Below, in pieces: positions 52,934 to 62,227 of a DNA stretch of 64,000 nt (the first letter of the stretch is position 1; the number at the start of each line of letters is the position of its first letter). The stretch covers positions 58,722-122,721 of the forward strand of contig JASGCO010000011.1 of the NCBI GenBank assembly GCA_030054095.1, given 5' to 3'. The notes beneath the pieces were generated by a model. That model did not search any database, had not been told where the DNA came from, and was given only the letters and a program-made list of their open reading frames with translations. The stretch comes from Sediminibacterium sp. Its GTDB lineage: Bacteria; Bacteroidota; Bacteroidia; B-17B0; Aurantibacillaceae. Made by a program: the position numbers and the translations under genes.

Positions 52934-54370
52934 TTAATTACTGATGCTGATTTTTTTCTCAAGTTCTTCAATATAGGCTTTAAAGCGTTTGTCGGTATCC
53001 ATTAAATTGTTTACCGTACGGCAGGCATGAAGTACAGTGGCGTGATCTTTTCCACCACAATGCATTCCGATAGTTGCCAAACTGGACTTTGTCATGTTTT
53101 TGGCGAAATACATGGCAATCTGGCGAGCCTGAACCACTTCCCGTTTACGGGTTTTTGATTTCATGGTGTCAATCTGAAGATCAAAATAATCACAAACTAC
53201 TTTCTGGATATAATCAATAGATACTTCGCGGGCAGTACTCTTCACGAATTTATCAATCATGTTTTTAGCCAGTTCGAGCGTGATCAGTTTTTTATTCAGG
53301 CTGGATTGCGCCAGTAATGAGATTAACGCGCCTTCCAGTTCACGAACATTAGAGGTAATGCTATAGGCCAGGTATTCGATAACTTCTTTTGGTAACTGAA
53401 TCCCTTCGTTGTAGACTTTCTTTTCAAGAATAGCAATACGGGTTTCAAGCCCCGGTGCCTGAACATCGGCACTCAGTCCCCATTTAAAGCGGGATAACAA
53501 ACGTTGTTCGATGCCCTGAATATCAACCGGTGCACGATCAGCTGTTAAAATAATTTGTTTACCCAGTTGATGCAGGTGATTAAAAATATGGAAGAAAACG
53601 TCCTGTGTTTTGTCTTTTCCGGCAAAATACTGAACATCGTCAATAATGAGCACATCAATCATTTGATAAAAGTGAACAAAATCATTCTGATTGTTGTTTT
53701 TGATCGCTTCTATGAATTGCGTAATGAATTTTTCGGACTGAACGTAAAGTACGGTTTTGTTCGGATAGTTCTTTTTAACTTCAATACCTATGGCCTGTGC
53801 CAAGTGCGTTTTTCCTAAGCCAACACCACCATAAATAAGTAAAGGGTTAAACGCGTTTCCTCCTGGTTTTTGAGCAACCGCAAACCCGGCACTGCGAGCC
53901 AGACGGTTACAATCTCCCTCCACAAAATTATCGAAACTGTAGTTAGGGTTTAGCTGCGATTCTACCTGAACTTTTTTAAGACCAGGGATTACAAATGGAT
54001 TTTTGATAGAACTGCCTACTTCAATAGGCATAGATACCGATGGGTTTTTTAAATTGGTATTAATGTTTGGTAATTTAAACGTAATGGGGGTTTCTGTTTT
54101 TCCGGAAGCGTTATCCATTACAATGTTATATTCCAAACGGCCTTCGGTGCCTAATTCTTTCCGGATAACTTTTTTAATAAGTGTTATATAGTGTTCTTCC
54201 AGCCATTCGTAAAAAAACTGCGATGGAACTTGTATCGTTAACACACTGTCGTTCACTTTTACCGGTTTGATAGGTTCAAACCAGGTTTTAAAATTCTGTG
54301 GACTGACATTATCCTTAATTACTTCGAGGCAACTGTTCCAAATCTGATCTGCAGTCTTTTCTTTCGTCAT
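52934..54370 (-). CDS. dnaA: Chromosomal replication initiator DnaA
   Basis: A 478-aa DnaA with all four domains. Domain I (WNSCLEVIKDNVSPQNFKTWF) starts the protein and a variable linker runs to about residue 140. The AAA+ domain has Walker A GGVGLGKT (181-188), Walker B VLIIDDVQYF and sensor GALISL. The C-terminal DNA-binding helix-turn-helix ends with the DnaA signature CGGKDHATVLHACRTV. It binds DnaA boxes and opens the origin. A full promoter (54429-54458) lies upstream and a terminator downstream, so it is a single-gene transcript. No cluster of DnaA boxes was seen next to it, so the origin may be elsewhere. Confidence 0.97.
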   Translation of the reverse strand: MTKEKTADQIWNSCLEVIKDNVSPQNFKTWFEPIKPVKVNDSVLTIQVPSQFFYEWLEEHYITLIKKVIRKELGTEGRLEYNIVMDNASGKTETPITFKLPNINTNLKNPSVSMPIEVGSSIKNPFVIPGLKKVQVESQLNPNYSFDNFVEGDCNRLARSAGFAVAQKPGGNAFNPLLIYGGVGLGKTHLAQAIGIEVKKNYPNKTVLYVQSEKFITQFIEAIKNNNQNDFVHFYQMIDVLIIDDVQYFAGKDKTQDVFFHIFNHLHQLGKQIILTADRAPVDIQGIEQRLLSRFKWGLSADVQAPGLETRIAILEKKVYNEGIQLPKEVIEYLAYSITSNVRELEGALISLLAQSSLNKKLITLELAKNMIDKFVKSTAREVSIDYIQKVVCDYFDLQIDTMKSKTRKREVVQARQIAMYFAKNMTKSSLATIGMHCGGKDHATVLHACRTVNNLMDTDKRFKAYIEELEKKISISN

Positions 54371-54428
54371 AAGTTCTTAAAAGTTTTTAAAAAGTAGATG
54401 TTTAATCTTATTAACCGTTTCGTGTTTG

Positions 54429-54458
54429 TAAATATAAGGGGATTATTTAATTATGCAA
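54429..54458 (-). promoter_or_regulatory. dnaA promoter
   Basis: On the minus strand, TTG (54456-54458) and TATATTTA (54429-54436) are separated by exactly 19 bases, with one mismatch to TAnnTTTG. Transcription would start near 54422, giving a leader of about 52 bases. Confidence 0.65.
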
Positions 54459-54532
54459 TAGGTTTTTACCGGAAAAATTTTCAGAAAATTTCGCTACGGC
54501 GTTTGGAAGATTAAAATTTTTTTCTTGCCCTG

Positions 54533-55471
54533 CTAAATTGTACGTGAATCGTTTTTTTGAATGATTTTTTTGTTATACTCCGAAAAGATGAGGTTTATTT
54601 TTCCAAGCCAAATACCTGCCCATCCGGCCTGTGTAACTTGTACGGAGCGGTTTTCAGCGTTTTTCACCTCAACCGGCTCGTTTAAAAAAGTGTGTGTATG
54701 TCCGCCAATAATCAAATCAATGTGTCTGGATTGTTGTGCCAAACGTACATCACTTATTTTATCAGAGTTGTAGTTGTATCCTAAATGTGAGAGGCAGATA
54801 ACGTAATCGCATTTTTCATCCTTTTTCAGAATCTGCGCTGTTTTGTTGGCATGTTCCACCGGATCGCGGTAAACAATTCCCTGTTGCCGGTTTTTATCAA
54901 CAAGGTCCTGCAAGTCAATTCCCACGCCTAATACGCCAATTTTTAAACGGCCTTTTTTGTATATCTTATACGGTGAAATTTTTGAATGATTGTGCAAAAC
55001 GGAATCGTTGAAACTGTAATTGCAATTGATAAAATCGAAACGGGCGTGCGGAAACTGGGCAATCAGGTTTTCGGGACCCAGATCAAAATCGTGATTACCA
55101 AAAGTGGTGGCATCGTATCCCATCATGCTCATGAGTTTATATTCCAGTTCACCGTGATAATAGTTAAAATAAGGCGTTCCCTGAAACACATCTCCCGCAT
55201 CGAGTAACAGTAAGTTGGGGTGTTCCTGTTTAATTTGTTCTATTACTGTTGCTCTTTTGGCAAACCCGCCTTCTCCGGGGTGTTTGGGGTCGTTATCAGG
55301 AAAGGGATCAATGCGACTATGCTGGTCGTTGGTATATAAAATACAAAGTTCTTCAAACCCTTTGTTTTTTAATAGAGCCATGCTGTGCGCGTTTAATCCG
55401 GAAAGGATAGCGGCGCTGCCGAGTGTGAATTTTAAAAAATCGCGCCTAGTTTGATAATTCGAAATGCCCAT
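54533..55471 (-). CDS. 5'-nucleotidase metallophosphatase subunit or domain, Tat-exported
   Basis: A 312-aa protein with a twin-arginine signal (TRRDFLKFTLG). It then matches the N-terminal catalytic domain of UshA/5'-nucleotidase enzymes: LYTNDQHSRI, LLLDAGDVFQG, TFGNHDFDLG, CLSHLGY and IIGGHTHTFL, which supply the dinuclear metal ligands. The usual C-terminal substrate-binding domain is missing and is encoded by the next gene upstream in the transcript, overlapping by 26 bases. The two proteins should work together in the periplasm to dephosphorylate nucleotides or related compounds. Confidence 0.9.
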   Translation of the reverse strand: MGISNYQTRRDFLKFTLGSAAILSGLNAHSMALLKNKGFEELCILYTNDQHSRIDPFPDNDPKHPGEGGFAKRATVIEQIKQEHPNLLLLDAGDVFQGTPYFNYYHGELEYKLMSMMGYDATTFGNHDFDLGPENLIAQFPHARFDFINCNYSFNDSVLHNHSKISPYKIYKKGRLKIGVLGVGIDLQDLVDKNRQQGIVYRDPVEHANKTAQILKKDEKCDYVICLSHLGYNYNSDKISDVRLAQQSRHIDLIIGGHTHTFLNEPVEVKNAENRSVQVTQAGWAGIWLGKINLIFSEYNKKIIQKNDSRTI

Positions 55472-56192
55472 CTGTGTAAGGTTCTATGCGTTTTTGTTGC
55501 CGTGTCATCCATTCGCAGTAACTCAAAATGGCGTCGCGGAGTTTAATGGCCGTTGCGGTACGTTTGCTGGCTTTTTGCAACATATTGAAACTGTCTCCGC
55601 CATTGCTGAGGTAATCAGACGTTAGTAAGGTATAAACCAAAGTGTCGTTTATCGGAGCAGAGTGATACTGTATCAGGGTGTCACCGCGTTTAACGTTTAT
55701 GGAAGCGTTTTTAAAGGCGTGTTTTTTGGCAATAACCAGTTTAAACGCTTCCTTTAATGCTGTACCTTTTATCTGGAGAAGAACCAGTTCGTTATCGAAT
55801 GGCATTAATTCATAAATGTTGCCAACGTTGAGGATGCCTTTCGGTAAATTGGTGCGAATACCGCCTCTGTTCATTAAAACAATTGGTTTAACGGACTTGT
55901 CAGATGCTGTTGGAATACTATCGTACATAAACAACATGGCATCACAAATAAAATTCCCGATCGTAGATTCGGTACCTTCTTTTGTAAGTACATCGGTGGT
56001 AGTAGCAATGGTGCGGCTCATTTGCGCGTTTAAACTGTTACGGTACGGCAAAATAACGGAGTCATAGCTTGAGAGTGGAGTGGCTTTTTTAATTTCACTG
56101 TGAGTTGCAGCACCTGACGTAACGGTATAAGACGATTTGCAGGTGAAAAATAAAACCGATATGCCGAGTAACCAAGTATTTCTGATACGCAT
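55446..56192 (-). CDS. 5'-nucleotidase C-terminal domain protein
   Basis: A 248-aa lipoprotein-like protein (signal ending SVLFFTC, Cys at about residue 18). It matches the substrate-binding C-terminal domain of 5'-nucleotidases: ESTIGNFICDAML, MNRGGIRTNLPKG, YELMPFDNELV and LTSDYLSNGGDSF. In most bacteria this is fused after the metallophosphatase domain. Here it is separate, is transcribed first, and overlaps the catalytic gene by 26 bases. The opposite domain order means it is not a simple frameshift of a fused gene. The two probably form a periplasmic complex. Confidence 0.88.
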   Translation of the reverse strand: MRIRNTWLLGISVLFFTCKSSYTVTSGAATHSEIKKATPLSSYDSVILPYRNSLNAQMSRTIATTTDVLTKEGTESTIGNFICDAMLFMYDSIPTASDKSVKPIVLMNRGGIRTNLPKGILNVGNIYELMPFDNELVLLQIKGTALKEAFKLVIAKKHAFKNASINVKRGDTLIQYHSAPINDTLVYTLLTSDYLSNGGDSFNMLQKASKRTATAIKLRDAILSYCEWMTRQQKRIEPYTDGHFELSN

Positions 56193-56206
56193 TATGGAAT
56201 TAAAAT

Positions 56207-56214
56207 TACATTTG
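56207..56214 (+). promoter_or_regulatory. -7 box of the YbgC-like thioesterase gene
   Basis: A perfect TACATTTG lies 26 bases before the ATG at 56241. No TTG is found at the expected -33 distance, so only half of the promoter is supported. Confidence 0.4.
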
Positions 56215-56240
56215 TAAAGTTATTGTTTTATTAAGACGAG

Positions 56241-56651
56241 ATGATAAAATCGGAAACAAAAATACGGGTACGTTACGGTGAAACCGATCAGATGGGATAT
56301 GTGTATTATGGGGTGTACGCGCAATATTACGAAGTAGGCAGGGTAGAAGCTATGCGGCAACTGGGATTTAGTTATAAAGATGTAGAAGACCGGGGTATAT
56401 TAATGCCGGTGGTGGATTACAGTATTCAATACAAAAAGCCGGCTTTTTATGATGATGAAATAACGGTGGTTACTTATCTCAAAGAAATTCCGGCAGGGGT
56501 GAGGATACCTTTTGAATACGAATGCTACAATACGAACGGACAGCTTTTAAACACCGGAAAAGTAACCTTGGTTTGTGTGGATAAACAAAGTGGAAAAATG
56601 ACTGTATTGCCCGATTGGTTTAAAAAGGCCATAGAGAAATTTTTTATGTAA
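56241..56651 (+). CDS. YbgC/4-hydroxybenzoyl-CoA-thioesterase-type hotdog protein
   Basis: A 136-aa hotdog thioesterase. The active-site segment is RYGETDQMGYVYYGVYAQYYEVGRVEAMRQLG, with Asp in TDQMG as in YbgC and 4HBT enzymes. The following strands and helix are full length. It should hydrolyse acyl-CoA or acyl-ACP thioesters in the cytosol. It is divergent from the split 5'-nucleotidase genes and has a -7 box upstream. The preferred substrate is not inferable. Confidence 0.9.
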   Translation: MIKSETKIRVRYGETDQMGYVYYGVYAQYYEVGRVEAMRQLGFSYKDVEDRGILMPVVDYSIQYKKPAFYDDEITVVTYLKEIPAGVRIPFEYECYNTNGQLLNTGKVTLVCVDKQSGKMTVLPDWFKKAIEKFFM

Positions 56652-56945
56652 CCCGTTATTAAAACTGACGTATAAGAGTCTGTTTTAAATATACATTATG
56701 AATTTGCTAGATCATACGCTTAACTCAGACAAGAAGGGTTTTATGGGTATTACGGGGCTAACTATAACGAAAAGTCTGCTAATGAATGCGTTAGATCTGT
56801 AATAATGAAAGCCTATAACTGTTATCACGACTTTGAACTCTATGATTTTTTACGCTAATAAAAAGACCATAAAAGATGAAAAGACTTGCTTGTCTTTACC
56901 TGATACTTTAGTATTTTTAAGGCAAATCCGCTACTTCTCAATAGT

Positions 56946-58079
56946 TTGAATTTAAAGGTACATAAATTGCATTTCGCTGTAATCATCCTTGTTTTATCGG
57001 GGTGTTTTGCAGGCTTATATTCACAGCCAGACACGGTATGGTCATATAAGGCCAAAAAACCGTTTACATCTATGCCATTACTTGAAGTCAGCAAGTATTA
57101 CATAGGAACGGAAAGTGGATCGTTATTATGTTTGGATGCGGAAAGTGGCAAAGTGATCTGGGAAACTAAAGCACCGGCAGAAGGAAGCAAAAAGGTAAAG
57201 AAAACGGTAAAGGAACAGGCCCCTAAAAAAGGTAAAAGCAAAGTGTCAGGAAACCGCCCGCTTGTTAAGTATGGTTTTACAGGGATGTTGCTTACCAATC
57301 CTAATTACCTTTTTGCCTGTAATGTTGATAATACAATCTGCGCGTTTAATAAGGACAATGGGGTCAAAATGTGGTCTTATAAGGCCAGTCTTGATTTTGA
57401 ACATCCGGTTTCACTTTTAAAATACGATAATTATCTTATTTTCCGTACAGAGGATAGTCTGGTGGTGGCACTTAATCAGGAATCAGGGACAGAAGTTTGG
57501 AAATATAAATGTGCCGGGAATGCCGGAGGGCTTTGCCTGAAAGGGAGTGAAGTTTGTTTTGCAACTTCAGACCGTTTTGTGATAACGTTAAACGCAGGAA
57601 CAGGAACAGAGTTGAACAAGATCAGTCTGGGGGATTTTAGGGTAAATGAAAAAAAAGGAATTGTGGTAATAGATAATAATTGTATTTTACTAAGCGATAG
57701 TGGAAACATGGCCGCTTTTTCTGTTAAAAAGAAAAAGGAGTTGTGGCAACAGGCTTATAAGCTGGAATCGTTTGTGGAGACGGATGAACGCCTGATAGCG
57801 TACAATGATTCATTAATGGTTGGAATTAAAATGAAAAATGGGGCTTATGCCTGGAAACTGGAGGGCGTTTATTCTGACCGGTCTAGTCCGGTTATTTTCA
57901 AAGACAAACTTTATTTTCATGCAAGCAGTAAAAATAAGTTGATGATTGTAAACACGAAAACGGGCGAGTACACGCGTTCTTATCTGGTGAAAGGCCCATC
58001 TGTTATTACTCCGTCGGTAAATGATAAAATTATTGTACTGGTTATTGAAGACCGGATTTTTGCCATTAAAAATGATTAG
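56946..58079 (+). CDS. PQQ-like beta-propeller lipoprotein
   Basis: A 377-aa protein starting at TTG (56946), with no better start before the signal. The signal has a lipobox-like LVLSGC (C19). At least six PQQ/WD-like blades follow, with the family pattern of a Trp-containing turn (KVIWETK, VKMWSYK, TEVWKYK, KELWQQA, AYAWKLE) and strands such as LLCLDAES and ICAFNKD. A Lys-rich insert (about residues 75-100) interrupts the first blade. Such propellers often bind partner proteins or polymers, as BamB does. It is a single gene with 294 bases upstream lacking clear signals. Confidence 0.82.
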   Translation: MNLKVHKLHFAVIILVLSGCFAGLYSQPDTVWSYKAKKPFTSMPLLEVSKYYIGTESGSLLCLDAESGKVIWETKAPAEGSKKVKKTVKEQAPKKGKSKVSGNRPLVKYGFTGMLLTNPNYLFACNVDNTICAFNKDNGVKMWSYKASLDFEHPVSLLKYDNYLIFRTEDSLVVALNQESGTEVWKYKCAGNAGGLCLKGSEVCFATSDRFVITLNAGTGTELNKISLGDFRVNEKKGIVVIDNNCILLSDSGNMAAFSVKKKKELWQQAYKLESFVETDERLIAYNDSLMVGIKMKNGAYAWKLEGVYSDRSSPVIFKDKLYFHASSKNKLMIVNTKTGEYTRSYLVKGPSVITPSVNDKIIVLVIEDRIFAIKND

Positions 58080-58114
58080 ATCATTGTATTACCGTTCGCT
58101 GTTATTCTGTTAAA

Positions 58115-59899
58115 CTATTTACAAAACCTCAAACGGTACACTTCATCATCACGTGTAAATTCGATAATGTAAACCCCGGAAGAAAGTGCTTCTGTATTGA
58201 TCTGTCTCTGCTCGGGAGAACATTGCAAAACCTGACGGCCGTTAACATCATAGAGGGAAATAGCGTTTAGGGTTTTGTTGCATTTTATATTCAGTATGGT
58301 GCCGTTAACCGGATTAGGAAACAGGATAACTTCCAGTTTATTATTGGTCTGGTTAAAGTGTAGTATTCCGGTGGTAATGGTAGCCCCTGAACACGCCGTA
58401 CAAAGTGCCCATTTGTTTTGAGAAAACCTGTTTTTAGCCGGATTAGTACCTGTATTATAAGGGTTCGGAATCCCCAGAACCGGCCAGTTATATTGTCCGT
58501 TTACATAACATAAAGGGGCTTGTCCGGGCGCGAGGTAAAGGGTGTTGTCGGTTAATGAACCGGTTCCGGCTGGTGTCAGATTTCCTTTTATCATGTTTCC
58601 GTATTGTGTATGCCCGTTTCCATACAGGGTGTAATTACCCATAAGGGCCGAGGTGTTGGTGCATTCGTTTCCGATAAACTGAACGGTATCTGTAGCGGGA
58701 CTATTATTCATCACAATGCCATACAACTCTGCCCGGTTTCTGAAAAAGGTATTATAGGGACCGTTTTTGGCGTGTGAATTATCAATGACAATGTTTTGAC
58801 AGATGTTGCCTTCAAACAGATTTGAAAAAGGATAGTTCCCATGCAACACCATATCTCCGGCACTGTTAGTGGGAAACAGGCTCTGAGTCCAGTAGGGGTC
58901 GTAAGAGTAATTATAAGCAATAACATTACCATTGGCTCCCGCCTGAAGCAGAACACTATGACGCAGATGTCTGAAGATAGTATTTTCAATACGGATTTCG
59001 TTACTGCTGTATTGAAGTGCAATGCCATAAGCCTGACCGCTGCCACCATAGGCAAAGGCATGATGGAAATAAGAATCGGTTACCTCGCAATTAGATGACC
59101 GGTTAAATTCAACGTGCGCGTAATTAGTCGTGTCGCCTTCAATGCCTTTTATCCAGCAGTTTACAGCACGGTCGAAACTAATCAGAGAAGTTTGATTGGT
59201 GGTGGCATCCAAGCGTTCTATTCTTAAACACTCGATGCCAATATTATGGCGGGGAATTAGGCGTTTTATTTTTGGATAGAGTGACAATCTGTAATTGAAA
59301 CGGAAAGGACTGTTAAAGGTTAGCCGGTTCCCGTTTTTGCTTTTAATTTGCATAATTTGCCCCAGTGAGCCGTAGGCCCAGGTACTGGCCATATAGGCAT
59401 TATCTGTAGTTTGCAGATACACCCATTGCCCCGGTTGGTACAAACCGGGATTGAGTACATTTACAGAGTTGCTGTCGCGGATGCCAGTCTGTGAAAAACT
59501 ACTGGTGTCTGTGTTAAGTTGCGTGCCATAGATGTTAATACAATTATTAAGGATACCGTTAAGATTAAATTTTAGGAACGTACTGTCGTAACCCGCCCCT
59601 TTCAGTATCAGGCTGTCTCTGTTGATACTAACCTGTCCGGTAAATGTATAAATTCCGGGAGGAAAATAAATGATTCCCGGCTGCCCACCGAGTGCTGAAA
59701 TGGCAGTTTGAAGGGCCGTATTGTTAGAACCGCTGCCGGTATTATTTCCGCCATGATTGAGTATGTTTACCGATTGCGTAAAGGTTGGTTTAATGCCTTT
59801 ATAACCGGCGTCTTTCCAGTTCGTTTTATAAACAGTGTATGTTTGCCCGTTTGTTAAACCAGAATACAGTAAAAACAAGAGAGGTAGAATATAGCGCAT
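58115..59899 (-). CDS. Secreted right-handed beta-helix protein with T9SS sorting domain
   Basis: A 594-aa protein. A signal peptide ends near GLTNGQ (residue 18). The N-terminal part has pectate-lyase-like features (GNNTGSGSNNTALQTAISALGGQPGIIYFPPGIYTF, as in polysaccharide-degrading beta-helix proteins). Parallel beta-helix coils follow, with repeated short strands (IRIENTIFRHLRHSVLLQAG, NVIAYNYSYD). The last 75 residues are a T9SS type A domain (LFPNPVNGT to RLRFCK). It is probably a surface or secreted polysaccharide-active or binding protein. It lies 72 bases downstream of the LamG-protein gene but is separated from it by a terminator. Confidence 0.88.
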   Translation of the reverse strand: MRYILPLLFLLYSGLTNGQTYTVYKTNWKDAGYKGIKPTFTQSVNILNHGGNNTGSGSNNTALQTAISALGGQPGIIYFPPGIYTFTGQVSINRDSLILKGAGYDSTFLKFNLNGILNNCINIYGTQLNTDTSSFSQTGIRDSNSVNVLNPGLYQPGQWVYLQTTDNAYMASTWAYGSLGQIMQIKSKNGNRLTFNSPFRFNYRLSLYPKIKRLIPRHNIGIECLRIERLDATTNQTSLISFDRAVNCWIKGIEGDTTNYAHVEFNRSSNCEVTDSYFHHAFAYGGSGQAYGIALQYSSNEIRIENTIFRHLRHSVLLQAGANGNVIAYNYSYDPYWTQSLFPTNSAGDMVLHGNYPFSNLFEGNICQNIVIDNSHAKNGPYNTFFRNRAELYGIVMNNSPATDTVQFIGNECTNTSALMGNYTLYGNGHTQYGNMIKGNLTPAGTGSLTDNTLYLAPGQAPLCYVNGQYNWPVLGIPNPYNTGTNPAKNRFSQNKWALCTACSGATITTGILHFNQTNNKLEVILFPNPVNGTILNIKCNKTLNAISLYDVNGRQVLQCSPEQRQINTEALSSGVYIIEFTRDDEVYRLRFCK

Positions 59900-59912
59900 A
59901 AACCAAATGTAA

Positions 59913-59947
59913 TGAAAAAAACCTGCCGGTTACACCGACAGGTTTTA
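59913..59947 (-). terminator. Terminator between the LamG and beta-helix genes
   Basis: AAAACCTG (59918-59925) pairs with CAGGTTTT (59939-59946), with two further pairs after a mismatch. On the minus strand the stem is followed by seven T residues, an ideal intrinsic terminator for the gene that ends at 59972. Confidence 0.88.
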
Positions 59948-59971
59948 ACTGAGCTGAATTCTGAAAACGGG

Positions 59972-61960
59972 TTATTCTTTTATTAAACGGATGGTTTTTG
60001 TTTGTCCGTTGCTTTCTGATTTCAGGAAGTAAATGCCATTAGGTACATGGTTTAAGTCTAAAGAGTGGGTTCCTTCGTTAACTGTTTCATTAAAAATGGT
60101 TTTACCAAGAATGTCTGTAACGGTAAGTTTCCCCGCACTGGCAGTGCTGATATAGAAAACACCATTGGAAGGATTTGGATAAACGCGTAATTGTGTATCG
60201 CTACCTGCTAATGCCGTTAAGCCGGTACAAGGGCTTACATTTTGTGTAAAACTAACGGTGTTGGTACAACCCGCAGAAGAGATTCCTGTAATAGTGTAGG
60301 TAGTAGTAACAGAAGGGCTAACGGTATATGTGCCGCCGTTAATAGAATAACTTACAGCCCCACCTGGAGTAATAACAGCACTTTGTCCGGCACAGATTAA
60401 ACTGGCGGAAGAAGTGGCGGTAACATTAGGGCGGGGGCTAACCGATACGTTAGCAATAGCTGCAGAAGCACTTACACAACCAAGTGTATTGGTTCCTGTT
60501 ACAGAGTAAGAAGAAGTAGTGGTAGGTGAAACAACAGCATTTCCACTGCTGAAAGTGTAAGAAACTGCTCCGGAAGGTGTCATTGTAAAAGAACTGCCAC
60601 TACATATAGAACCACTGTTTACAGTTATTACAGGTGAAGCGTTAACAGATACTGAAGCTACCGCAGTATTAGAACTGATACAACCTTGTGCACTGGTGCC
60701 TGTTACAGAATAAGAAGAAGTGGTGGTAGGCGAAACAACGGCGTTTCCATTGCTGAAAGTGTAAGTTGCTGCTCCAGAAGGAGTCATTGTAAAGGAGTTG
60801 CCACTACATATAGAACCACTGTTTACACTTACAACCGGTAGGGTATTAACAGTAATAGTAACTACTGCGGTGTTAGAGCTAACACATCCTTGTACACTGG
60901 TTCCTGTAACGGAGTAAGAAGAAGTGGTGGTAGGTGAAACAATGGCACTACCACTACTGAATGTATAGGTGGCCGCGCCCGATGGACTTAATGTAAAGGA
61001 ATTACCGGTACAAACAGAGCCGTTGGCAATAGTAATAGTTGGTGAGTTGTTAACGTTTACTGTGTAGGCTACAGGTGTTGCGGTACAATTGCCCGAAGAG
61101 CCCTGAAGCGAATAAATGGTGGTTACCGATGGCGTAACGGGGTTAATGGCCGTATTGGTACCGTTGCTCCATGTATAGGAGTTAGCTCCACTGGCTGTAA
61201 GTGTAGTTGAGCTACCATTACAAATAGCTGTATTACCGGCAACAGAAAGTGTTGGCGTTGTATTTTCATTGTAAATAGCCATTACCTCCGTTGGGGTTAA
61301 AGTAGAGGAGTATAAACGGAAATCAGCCATTAACTGGCCGCCGCCTAATCCGCTGCTACTACCATATCCGCCTACTTTAAAAGGACCGGTTCCGGAGAAG
61401 GCAACCGTTGTAGATTGGGCTAAGGTGGCAGTTTGCACACCATTTATATAAGTGGTCGAACTCCCTGCAATGTTATCATACACCACCGTCACCAAATTAG
61501 GAGTAGTGGTGGCCGCCCCTGTAATCAGGATGTCTGTAAGTCCGGTACCGCGTATAATCCAGTTATTGGTACCAGCCACACCATTGGTAAAACAGCGGAA
61601 ACTACCGGCACTGGCGTCTCCCCATATATACCAAAGCGTAGTGGAAGCCGGATTATTGGCCGTCCAGAAGGAAACACTCCAGGGACCAGATAAGTTAGTG
61701 GTCCATCCGGTATTAATGTAATCAGTAGTACTGCTTATACCGGTTCCAACCAGCGCGTTTAAACAGTTAATGCTTCCTGTTTGAGTTTGCGCCCCTATTA
61801 TGGTACCGGTAGAAGCTCCCACAGGTGGTGCGCTTGCATAGTTAGGAACTGTTGTTCCAGCTGTATTAAACTTATAGTGGAGTAATTGAGGCGTTGGTGC
61901 CTGAGCGTAGTGGCGATGAATAAAGAGCATCGCTAAAAGAATAACGTAAATTTTTCTCAT
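59972..61960 (-). CDS. Secreted LamG-domain protein with tandem Ig-like repeats and T9SS sorting domain
   Basis: A 662-aa protein with a signal peptide ending HRHYAQ (residue 19). Residues of about 25-240 form a LamG/concanavalin-like domain (LLHYKFNTAG near the start, FKVGGYGSSSGLGGGQLMADFRLYSSTLTPTEV near the end). Next come four to five Ig/PKD-like repeats of 68 residues, three of them nearly identical, each with two Cys (SICSGNSF and QGCISSN). A T9SS type A domain (VYPNPSNG to KTIRLIKE) ends it. It looks like a surface adhesin or binding protein. A strong terminator follows the stop. Confidence 0.9.
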   Translation of the reverse strand: MRKIYVILLAMLFIHRHYAQAPTPQLLHYKFNTAGTTVPNYASAPPVGASTGTIIGAQTQTGSINCLNALVGTGISSTTDYINTGWTTNLSGPWSVSFWTANNPASTTLWYIWGDASAGSFRCFTNGVAGTNNWIIRGTGLTDILITGAATTTPNLVTVVYDNIAGSSTTYINGVQTATLAQSTTVAFSGTGPFKVGGYGSSSGLGGGQLMADFRLYSSTLTPTEVMAIYNENTTPTLSVAGNTAICNGSSTTLTASGANSYTWSNGTNTAINPVTPSVTTIYSLQGSSGNCTATPVAYTVNVNNSPTITIANGSVCTGNSFTLSPSGAATYTFSSGSAIVSPTTTSSYSVTGTSVQGCVSSNTAVVTITVNTLPVVSVNSGSICSGNSFTMTPSGAATYTFSNGNAVVSPTTTSSYSVTGTSAQGCISSNTAVASVSVNASPVITVNSGSICSGSSFTMTPSGAVSYTFSSGNAVVSPTTTSSYSVTGTNTLGCVSASAAIANVSVSPRPNVTATSSASLICAGQSAVITPGGAVSYSINGGTYTVSPSVTTTYTITGISSAGCTNTVSFTQNVSPCTGLTALAGSDTQLRVYPNPSNGVFYISTASAGKLTVTDILGKTIFNETVNEGTHSLDLNHVPNGIYFLKSESNGQTKTIRLIKE
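60440..61050 (-). repeat. 204-bp in-frame tandem repeats within the LamG-protein gene
   Basis: Three copies with an exact 204-base period (equivalent points at 60549, 60753 and 60957), each coding a 68-residue Ig-like domain. More diverged copies lie on both sides, near 60345 and 61168. The close similarity suggests recent expansion and a potential for copy-number change. Confidence 0.85.
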
Positions 61961-62227
61961 TTTGTTAAATTATAAGGTTTAAGTAAAAATATAGAAAAAT
62001 AGTGGTGTAACAAGTGTTTTGTATGTGTATGACGTTAATTTGTGGATAAAGTGCATGGTTTGCCAAATCAGGATTTTGGGAGCCGAAAATCGTAAGATAC
62101 AGACATTCTTCGTTTGCATTTGATACAATATGTGGAAAAAATCCTTACTGCATCAAAGGTATAAAACATGAAAGAAATAAAAGAGTTTGTTTACCAGATT
62201 ATGATTGGAGGCAATGGCAGCGTTACA

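Noticed and set aside
54371..54532. Possible origin next to dnaA
   Set aside because: No group of DnaA boxes or repeated AT-rich 13-mers is visible; the spacer is explained by the dnaA promoter.
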